A stretch of 7,279 nucleotides of DNA. Origin: an uncultured Bacteroidales bacterium. GTDB taxonomy: Bacteria; Bacteroidota; Bacteroidia; Bacteroidales; WCHB1-69. Positions 1 through 4,952 of the stretch are shown in pieces (position 1 is the first letter of the stretch; every line of letters starts with the position of its first letter). Where the stretch lies: contig ONXT01000285.1 in the NCBI GenBank assembly GCA_900321845.1, positions 1 to 7,279 on the forward strand. Reading direction: 5' to 3'. Below the pieces are notes generated by a model. The model was not told where the DNA came from, did not search any database, and saw only the letters and a list, made by a program, of their open reading frames with translations. Both the position numbers and the translations under genes were made by a program.

Positions 1-1
1 A

Positions 2-721
2 ATGAAAGTATTTCAAAGAATCATTTTGTTTACATTACTTTTAAATAGCATCAGTGTCTTTGGACAAGTTGTAATTACTTGGGATGTGCGTGAGAGAAAT
101 CCAGATAAAAAAGAAAAAGTCCAACGGATTCCACACAAGGTTAGCAGATGGTTGGATGCACAATATTACGCTGATCAATGCATTGAGTTATATGCGACAG
201 ACAATCAATTGGAACATTTAAAAAAAGGTCTTAGCAAAACAAAGCGTGCCATTAAGACTTGTGACGATACAACTTGGACTAGGATGTTAGGGTATTATGT
301 GTTGCGCTTCTATTCTTATACACGGGACTATGATGCTGCTATTGGGTTTGCAAAAAAATACGAGTATGCGCTAAAAACGTTCTATCCGTATCAAAAAAGC
401 GTTGATTGCGACCGATTCTACGCAGCAAAATATCATTTTCAAAATGACACAGTGATGCGAAACAAATATATCTGCTCCATGCTTGATTCAATCAGACCTT
501 TTATGGAAATGCATGAAAAAGAAATCGACTCGCTTTGCCGTGACCCACAATTGGTTCATTCTAATTTTTGGGTAAATGTTGCTATGCAATATTACTATTA
601 TCAATATGTGATGAATCCTCATGAAACGTCCATGATTCTGCGGAAAAAAGGATATATTAAAGAATCTTTTGAAGACTACTTTGAACGTTTAGCGGATTTT
701 TCGTTTTATGTTGTTTTCTAA
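2..721 (+). CDS. Exported protein of unknown family; possible immunity protein of an upstream RHS tip
   Basis: I do not recognise the family of this 239-residue protein. The N-terminus is a clear Sec signal peptide: Lys2 and Arg6, a hydrophobic stretch at about 7-19, and a likely cut after SVFG (residues 18-21). There is no lipobox cysteine at that site, so the mature protein should be soluble in the periplasm or secreted. The rest is rich in Tyr, Lys and Asp/Glu and looks mostly helical, with a Tyr run near residues 198-203, but I see no catalytic motif. The ATG is only the second base of the window; the signal peptide makes it the likely true start, though upstream sequence cannot be checked. 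The gene abuts the next RHS-core fragment, which is where an immunity gene of a preceding tip would sit. That role is inferred from position only. Confidence 0.7.
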   Translation: MKVFQRIILFTLLLNSISVFGQVVITWDVRERNPDKKEKVQRIPHKVSRWLDAQYYADQCIELYATDNQLEHLKKGLSKTKRAIKTCDDTTWTRMLGYYVLRFYSYTRDYDAAIGFAKKYEYALKTFYPYQKSVDCDRFYAAKYHFQNDTVMRNKYICSMLDSIRPFMEMHEKEIDSLCRDPQLVHSNFWVNVAMQYYYYQYVMNPHETSMILRKKGYIKESFEDYFERLADFSFYVVF

Positions 722-1556
722 AATGCCCCACCACCTTTCAACTTTCAGTTCTCAATTTTCACCTTCTCCTGCGGCGCGGCACTACCACCCCAACCTCTCC
801 ATCTGGCTCTCCGTTGACCCGATGTCCGACAAGTACCCGTCATTGTCCCCATACACGTATTGTGGGAATAATCCGGTGCGGTTGGTGGACCCGGACGGGA
901 GGGATTACACAGACTTTTTAAATTCAGAGACAGGGGATTGTATACACGTAGACGATGGGAAAGACCAAGTTGTTATTATTAATAATTACAATTATAACGC
1001 GATAGCCCGTATGGGTAAAACAGCTTATTCTGATATGTCATCCGATCAGCAATCGTTGTATAATGAAATCCTGAATACGGGCGAAAAGGTTGATATGAAC
1101 TCTGAATTGGGGAAAACAATAAGGGCTGTTTATGCAGAAATGGGGAATGTTGGTAGTACACAAGAAGATAGAAATATTGTTGCAGCATCAATATCCACAA
1201 GATTAAGTATGGACAAGTCTCATAATATAGATAATGTCCTCGTTCCAAAACAATATAATGCGGTTTCAACTGAAACATATAAAAATGGACCGTATGCTAG
1301 AGAAAATAAAATTGCAGAAAATGCCCCTGCCTTTTATAAAGCGAATAGGCAAAAACTGGATGCAGTTAGAATAGGCTCAATATCTGCATCATACAAAGCA
1401 CTGAATGGATTACTGCCATCTGTATATGATGATATTCATTCTTACGTTTCTCCTCCAAGATCATCGTCTTATTTTAATAGCAATTCAAGACTGATTAATG
1501 TTACAAATTTTTTCAAAGGTTTAAAAGGTGTGAGCGGAGTATGGAAAATAAAATAA
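708..1556 (+). CDS. Orphan RHS tip 1: RHS-core fragment joined to a C-terminal domain, possibly SleB-like murein hydrolase
   Basis: Residues about 23-65 are the end of an RHS repeat-associated core (AARHYHPN, then WLSVDPM from Trp33, ending DPDGR at 61-65). In full RHS proteins this motif marks the junction with the variable toxin domain. The roughly 1,500-residue RHS shell is absent, so this is an orphan tip. The ATG at 708 lies inside the preceding gene, and the first 20 or so residues look like chance read-in, so the natural start is doubtful. The variable region (66-282) contains VYAEMGN (Glu144), then ISTRL, then KQYNAVS and a C-terminal segment with Tyr/Phe. The order recalls SleB-type cell-wall hydrolases (YAEA..GE, then NRV, then QF), which would make Glu144 the candidate catalytic acid. 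This is weak pattern similarity, not a firm assignment. The stop overlaps the lipoprotein gene downstream by 16 bases. Confidence 0.75.
   Translation: MLFSKMPHHLSTFSSQFSPSPAARHYHPNLSIWLSVDPMSDKYPSLSPYTYCGNNPVRLVDPDGRDYTDFLNSETGDCIHVDDGKDQVVIINNYNYNAIARMGKTAYSDMSSDQQSLYNEILNTGEKVDMNSELGKTIRAVYAEMGNVGSTQEDRNIVAASISTRLSMDKSHNIDNVLVPKQYNAVSTETYKNGPYARENKIAENAPAFYKANRQKLDAVRIGSISASYKALNGLLPSVYDDIHSYVSPPRSSSYFNSNSRLINVTNFFKGLKGVSGVWKIK
791..900 (+). repeat. RHS-core direct repeat, copy 1
   Basis: This 110-base GC-rich block encodes the end of the RHS core of tip 1. It aligns without gaps to 2142-2251; by eye I count 16 differences, about 85% identity. Most changes are concentrated over the codons for PSLSP/PGVSP. 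A further 11-base identity (CGGCGCGGCAC) lies just upstream, at 772-782 and 2105-2115. The spacing between that short match and the main block differs by 18 bases (six codons). Confidence 0.9.
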
Positions 1557-2035
1557 CAAATATCATATTTTGTATTGTATTCAGCACATGTATAATTACG
1601 GTGTCATGTACTAGGAAAATATGTATGACATCCGATACTTATACGAAAATTGAATACTTAGACACCCTTTCGCTGAATTGTAATTTCATAAAAAGATGTT
1701 CGGATAAAGAAATATATATCATCGATCCCATAGACAGTAATTTACTTTGTGATGTAAATAAACTTTTCTATTACAAAGGAATTGACTCAAATTATATACT
1801 TGTTTTTAATAGTTGGATAAATGAGAAGAATTACATTGCTATTATTCAAAATAAAAAATTGGATTTACTGCAATGTAATGATTTGTTCGAAATATGTGAA
1901 ACACATTATCCCAACAAATTAGTGATAGAGGTTTATGACTCTCTTCAGCAATTCGATACTCTTTCGTACGGCTTACATAGCATAGTACTAGAAAATAAAT
2001 TGATTTTATATAATTATAATATTCCAAAAAATTGA
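1541..2035 (+). CDS. Putative lipoprotein, candidate immunity protein for RHS tip 1
   Basis: This 164-residue protein has no family I recognise. The N-terminus has Lys4, a hydrophobic stretch at about 7-21 and a plausible lipobox TVSC ending at Cys23, so it is probably a lipoprotein. Cys23 is followed by Thr-Arg-Lys rather than the acidic surface-export signal of Bacteroidetes lipoproteins, which suggests a periplasm-facing location. The ATG overlaps the end of the tip gene by 16 bases, the tight arrangement typical of polymorphic toxin and immunity pairs. A periplasmic lipoprotein would suit a tip that attacks the cell wall or envelope. The immunity role is inferred from position and targeting, not from homology. 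The gene is very AT-rich compared with the RHS-core blocks and the core genes downstream. Confidence 0.72.
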   Translation: MENKITNIIFCIVFSTCIITVSCTRKICMTSDTYTKIEYLDTLSLNCNFIKRCSDKEIYIIDPIDSNLLCDVNKLFYYKGIDSNYILVFNSWINEKNYIAIIQNKKLDLLQCNDLFEICETHYPNKLVIEVYDSLQQFDTLSYGLHSIVLENKLILYNYNIPKN

Positions 2036-2070
2036 ACTAGCGTACCTTACCACACGAAAAACATCACCAA

Positions 2071-2795
2071 ATGAGTTACACTTCGCACATTTACGCTCGC
2101 CCTCCGGCGCGGCACAGCCATTCTGGCTCTGACGGAACCTCCGACCTCTCCATCTGGCTCTCGGTTGACCCGATGGCGGACAAGTACCCGGGAGTGAGTC
2201 CGTACACATATTGTGGGGATAATCCGGTGAGGTTGGTGGACCCGAACGGGGAATTTCCCATAGAAACCATTTGGGATCTTGCAAATGTCGTATATGATGT
2301 TGGTGCTGCGGTAGTCAATCACATCAAAGGTGACCATACAAGAGCAAAGGAACATTGGGTTGATGCAGCCGCTGATGTTGCAGCAGTATTTATTCCATAT
2401 GTACCAGCAGGCGCCACTAAAGCTATTGGACTAACTGTCAAAGGATTTAAAACTATAGATAAGGTCTCAGCAGGAGGGAAAACATACTCCAATATAGCAG
2501 ATTTTTACAAGTGTGTAAAAAATTTACCAACAGGAGAAAGAGTCGCTAAATTCAAAGAAGTAGGAGGACAAGTTGCAAAACAAAATGGTTGGGAAAAAAT
2601 GCAACTTTATCAAAAAAGAATGGGCATGATATCTATACAGACAGAAAGTCAGGTACGCATTATTCTCTTGACACCCAACATGGCGAATTTGAAATGTTGG
2701 ATAAAAAAGGAAAACACCAAGGTGCTATTACTTTCGATGGAAAACCTGTAGAAAATTCTAAAGATAAGTCTGGAAAACATGATATAATTCTTTAA
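2071..2795 (+). pseudogene. Orphan RHS tip 2 with colicin E3-type rRNA nuclease domain, split by a 1-base frameshift
   Basis: The first frame (2071 to about 2598, 176 residues) holds an RHS-core end (WLSVDPM from Trp29, DPNG at 57-60). A helical and hydrophobic linker follows (about 61-125, with VDAAADVAAVFIPYVPAG), typical of the region before RHS toxin domains, and the frame runs to GWEK. It then continues uselessly to 2751. The sequence that belongs next is in the -1 frame from about 2598 to 2795: NATLSKKNGHDIY, then DTQHGEFE (2670-2693), GKHQG and KDKSGKHDI. DTQHGEFE matches the colicin E3 active site DSQHGELE, so Asp (2670-2672), His (2679-2681) and Glu (2691-2693) correspond to E3 Asp510, His513 and Glu517. 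Colicin E3 cleaves 16S rRNA in the decoding site. The E3 Arg545 position seems to be Lys here. The rejoined protein would be about 241 residues. The break sits in an A6 run at 2594-2599; one extra A would restore the frame. It may be a real mutation, slippage or a sequence error. Confidence 0.82.
2142..2251 (+). repeat. RHS-core direct repeat, copy 2
   Basis: This is the second copy of the 110-base RHS-core block at 791-900. It is in the same orientation and reading phase, with about 85% identity by hand alignment. Identity stops soon after the DP(D/N)G codons, exactly where the two tips diverge into unrelated C-terminal domains. The block could act as a short homology arm for exchange with a complete RHS gene. 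Confidence 0.9.
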
Positions 2796-2800
2796 AAATC

Positions 2801-3139
2801 ATGAAAAAGAATATGAATAAGTTCAAGAATTTTTATGGTATATATGGTGTAGGAACCATTTTTGTTCTAACAAACAGTTATGATGGCATAATCGAACGAG
2901 AATCTTTTATTTTAGCAGAATGCCATGAGGAAGAACATATATTTCAGATTATTCAGATAACGGGATTGCATTCTGGATACATACTTGGGTATGTCAAACA
3001 TGGTGTATTGCGAGAATTTCGAAATGCGGTCACATATGATGAATTAATTGAAGCAATAAAGTACAACTTTATAGGACCTGATTTAAGCACACTGTACATA
3101 AAAAATCGGCTAGAGTTGGAGAGTTTATCTTTAATATAA
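2801..3139 (+). CDS. Candidate immunity protein for the E3-like RHS tip
   Basis: This 112-residue protein has no signal peptide, lipobox or membrane segment, so it should be cytoplasmic. That is where an inhibitor of a 16S rRNA nuclease is needed. It begins 5 bases after the toxin stop codon in the rejoined frame, as expected for a cognate immunity gene. The N-terminal half looks strand-rich (YGIYGVGTIFVLTN, SGYILGYV), and the C-terminal half contains a likely helix (VTYDELIEAIKYNF). It does not resemble the colicin E3 immunity protein as I know it, which is a shorter, strongly acidic protein of about 85 residues. An in-frame ATG at 2813 is an alternative start. The role is inferred from position; the family is unknown to me. 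Confidence 0.7.
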   Translation: MKKNMNKFKNFYGIYGVGTIFVLTNSYDGIIERESFILAECHEEEHIFQIIQITGLHSGYILGYVKHGVLREFRNAVTYDELIEAIKYNFIGPDLSTLYIKNRLELESLSLI

Positions 3140-3231
3140 TAGTTGATTTTAATATTACGTCAATCATACTATCTGCTACCCTGTCCCAACCTGTGACGGA
3201 CGTTTGAACCATCTTTGCCAAAACATCAGTT

Positions 3232-3345
3232 ATGGCAAAGTCAAGCACCCGAAGAGTCACCATCTACATCAACGGCAAGGAGGTCGAGGCCTCCGTCAAG
3301 CAGATCCGGGCGGAAATGAACCGTCTTGTGAACGAGCAGATGTAA
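3232..3345 (+). pseudogene. Phage tail tape measure protein, N-terminal remnant
   Basis: A 37-codon reading frame starts MAKSSTRRVTIYINGKEVEA and continues SVKQIRAEMNRLVNEQM before TAA at 3343-3345. This matches my recollection of the start of tape measure proteins from Bacteroidetes phages and prophages, where the pattern (S/T)TRRVTIYINGKEVE..(V/L)K.IRAEM..LVNEQ is followed by hundreds of further residues. Here the frame stops just after NEQ, so only the N-terminus survives and it cannot measure a tail. The GC content resembles the core chromosome more than the AT-rich tips upstream. It probably marks an old prophage or the edge of an insertion. Expression as a short peptide cannot be excluded. 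Confidence 0.65.
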
Positions 3346-3391
3346 CATCTTAATTGAATAACAACCGCGACGGCGATTTCGAAAAAAATTG

Positions 3392-3399
3392 TACTTTTG
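3392..3399 (+). promoter_or_regulatory. Putative deoC promoter, Bacteroidetes -7 element
   Basis: TACTTTTG fits the Bacteroidetes sigma-ABfr -7 consensus TAnnTTTG and lies 25 bases before the deoC ATG. No good TTTG or TTG occurs at the expected -33 position, so that half is weak. The flanks (AAAATTG before, AAAAAACAAC after) closely resemble those of the HU promoter. Confidence 0.6.
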
Positions 3400-3424
3400 C
3401 CGCCCGTTAAAAAAACAACTGACT

Positions 3425-4270
3425 ATGGCTTTTACTGAACTTAAAAATTATCCGTTTACGGACGAGCAAATCCAAGAGAGAATCGCGGCCTATACCGCAT
3501 CAGACCTCAAATTCTTCGACTATCCGAAGGCTTACCGATTCATTCTGAATGTCATCGACCTGACCACATTGGAAGGTTCCGACAACAAAGCGAAGGTGCA
3601 GCAATTGTGCGAAAAAGCGCTGAACTTCCGCGATGAGGCCAGACAGATTCCGACCACTGCGGCCGTTTGCGTCTATCCCCCCTTCGCCGCCCAAGCCAAA
3701 TCCATCCTGAAAGACACCGATGTGCATGTGGCTTGCGTAGCAGGCGCATTCCCCGCAGGTCAGTCTCCGATTGAAATAAAAATCGCCGAGGTGGCATACG
3801 CCGTCTCCCAAGGCGCCGACGAAATCGACATGGTCATCTCCCGCGGCAAATTCCTCGAGGGCGACTACCAAACCGTCTATAACGAAATCGCCGCCATCAA
3901 AGCAGCATGCGGACAGGCGCACCTCAAGGTGATTCTGGAAACCGGCGAACTGAAAACAGCTGACAATATATATAAAGCATCCCAAATTGCCATTGCAGCG
4001 GGCGCGGACTTCATCAAGACGTCCACCGGGAAAATCGCCGTCAACGCCACCCCTGAGTCCTTCCTCGTGATGCTCGACGCCATCAAAGCACATTACGAAG
4101 CCACAGGCAAAATGGTCGGCATGAAACCCGCCGGCGGCATTTCCGATGCCCAAACCGCCATCGATTTCCTTAAAATCCTCGAGAATGTCTTGGGCGAAAA
4201 ATGGCTGACCAACCGCTACTTCCGCATCGGCGCCAGCCGTCTCGCCGACAAAATACTGGCGGAATGCTGA
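3425..4270 (+). CDS. deoC: Deoxyribose-phosphate aldolase
   Basis: DeoC is a cytoplasmic class I aldolase that reversibly splits 2-deoxy-D-ribose 5-phosphate into glyceraldehyde 3-phosphate and acetaldehyde in deoxynucleoside catabolism. The 281-residue protein carries the family hallmarks: CVYP near the N-terminal third; EIDMVI with Asp135 (E. coli Asp102); DFIKTSTGK with Schiff-base Lys198 (E. coli Lys167); GMKPAGGI with Lys234 (E. coli Lys201); and a C-terminal RIGASRLA phosphate-binding motif. It is somewhat longer than the 259-residue E. coli enzyme, with extra N-terminal sequence. I chose ATG 3425 because the protein starts MAFTELKNYPF there and an A-rich leader precedes it. An in-frame TTG at 3389 lies inside the promoter and is rejected. 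No other deo gene adjoins it, so it appears to be transcribed alone. Confidence 0.96.
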   Translation: MAFTELKNYPFTDEQIQERIAAYTASDLKFFDYPKAYRFILNVIDLTTLEGSDNKAKVQQLCEKALNFRDEARQIPTTAAVCVYPPFAAQAKSILKDTDVHVACVAGAFPAGQSPIEIKIAEVAYAVSQGADEIDMVISRGKFLEGDYQTVYNEIAAIKAACGQAHLKVILETGELKTADNIYKASQIAIAAGADFIKTSTGKIAVNATPESFLVMLDAIKAHYEATGKMVGMKPAGGISDAQTAIDFLKILENVLGEKWLTNRYFRIGASRLADKILAEC

Positions 4271-4357
4271 CAAAAAAACGGGACCCCGACAATTCAACAG
4301 CTCCACAAATCAACAAATCGACGAATCTTGAAGGGGTGAAAAAAATTTTTGTAATTG

Positions 4358-4391
4358 ATTGATACAGATTAAAATAAAAATTGTATTTTTG
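4358..4391 (+). promoter_or_regulatory. Putative promoter of the HU and small basic protein operon
   Basis: TATTTTTG at 4384-4391 matches the Bacteroidetes -7 consensus TAnnTTTG. ATTG at 4358-4361 lies 22 bases upstream and may serve as the -33 element, slightly beyond the usual spacing. The transcript would have a leader of about 70 bases before the HU start codon. I saw no riboswitch-like structure in that leader. Confidence 0.6.
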
Positions 4392-4468
4392 CACCCCCAA
4401 AAAACAACGAGCAAATATTATAAAAACACATAATTAAAACCAGTATTAATATCTAAACTTTTCAAATT

Positions 4469-4741
4469 ATGACAAAAGCAGAAATGGTAAATGAAATCGC
4501 CAACAAGACCGGCTTGGACAAAAGCACTGTTGGAACCGTTGTTGAATCATTTATGGATACAATAAAAGATTCTTTGACGAAAAAAGACAATGTCTATCTG
4601 AGAGGATTTGGCAGCTTCATCATTAAACATCGCGCTAAAAAGACCGCCCGTAACATCCAGGCTAAGAAATCCATTGAAATCCCGGCTCACGACATTCCGG
4701 CTTTCAAACCTTGCAAAACTTTCGCAGATCAAGTAAAATAA
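4469..4741 (+). CDS. HU/IHF-family DNA-binding protein
   Basis: This 90-residue nucleoid protein belongs to the HU/IHF family, which binds and bends DNA as a dimer. The N-terminal half is the helical dimerisation body (MTKAEMVNEIANKTGLDKST, then VVESFMDTIKDSL). GFGSF at about 47-51 starts the beta arm, and the family signature RAKKTARNIQ runs into IEIPAHDIPAFKP, with the arm-tip proline in the usual IP position. Length is normal and the frame is intact. It has its own promoter upstream. A 33-base gap separates it from the small basic protein, with no terminator between, so the two are probably co-transcribed. I cannot tell from the sequence which HU paralogue of Bacteroidetes this is. Confidence 0.95.
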   Translation: MTKAEMVNEIANKTGLDKSTVGTVVESFMDTIKDSLTKKDNVYLRGFGSFIIKHRAKKTARNIQAKKSIEIPAHDIPAFKPCKTFADQVK

Positions 4742-4774
4742 ACTTAATAAACTAACCCTTAAAATTTTATTACA

Positions 4775-4864
4775 ATGCCAAGCGGTAAAAAGAGAAAAAG
4801 ACACAAGATGTCAACTCATAAGCGTAAAAAACGCCTCAGAAAGAACAGACATAAGAAGAAGTAA
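4775..4864 (+). CDS. Small basic AURKAIP1/COX24-domain protein, probable ribosomal small-subunit protein
   Basis: This 29-residue protein (starting MPSGKKRKRHKMSTHKRKKR) is made up largely of Lys, Arg and His. The pattern KKRKRHKM..HKRKKRLRKNR.KK matches the AURKAIP1/COX24 family, which includes mycobacterial bS22 and mitochondrial mS38. Both sit in the small ribosomal subunit near the decoding centre. Basic proteins of this type are widespread in Bacteroidetes, often annotated as hypothetical or as AURKAIP1/COX24-domain proteins. It is easily missed because of its length. It lies between HU and the terminator, so it ends the HU transcript. ATG 4775 is preceded by an A/T-rich leader with A at -3. 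A role in this organism's ribosome is inferred from the family. Confidence 0.87.
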   Translation: MPSGKKRKRHKMSTHKRKKRLRKNRHKKK

Positions 4865-4887
4865 TGTTCGTTTCTTATGTCATCGAT

Positions 4888-4935
4888 AAAACTAAGTTGC
4901 AATTTCATATTGCAATTTAGTTTTTTTCTTTTTTA
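4888..4935 (+). terminator. Strong intrinsic terminator, or attenuator, just before rng
   Basis: The left arm AAACTAAGTTGCAAT (4889-4903), a five-base TTCAT loop (4904-4908) and the right arm ATTGCAATTTAGTTT (4909-4923) form a 15-bp stem with one G-U wobble and no mismatch. One more A-T pair is possible. A T-rich tract broken by a single C follows, to 4934. This is a convincing end for the HU and small-protein transcript. It lies only 17 bases from the rng start codon, leaving little room for a separate rng promoter, so partial read-through may feed rng. Confidence 0.88.
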
Positions 4936-4952
4936 TCTCCTAAATCTATATT

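Noticed and set aside
791..2251. Repeated RHS-core blocks as a CRISPR array or insertion sequence ends.
   Set aside because: There are only two copies, over 1.3 kb apart, both coding and in the same reading phase, with no regular spacers, transposase or inverted ends.
2006..2355. Minus-strand frames opposite the second RHS-core block.
   Set aside because: They exist only where the GC-rich core repeat lies, and the + strand has a clear RHS motif there.
3389..3424. In-frame N-terminal extension of deoC from TTG at 3389.
   Set aside because: It lies on the likely -7 promoter element, and the extra 12 residues do not look like DeoC. ATG 3425 gives the expected start.
4278..4287. CGGGACCCCG after deoC as a terminator.
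   Set aside because: The four-base arms leave a loop of only two bases, and no T tract follows, so it is not a credible intrinsic terminator.
3500..4306. Long minus-strand open frame opposite deoC.
   Set aside because: It is a shadow of the codon bias of deoC: low-complexity Gly/Asp/Phe composition and no family resemblance, while the + strand encodes complete catalytic motifs.
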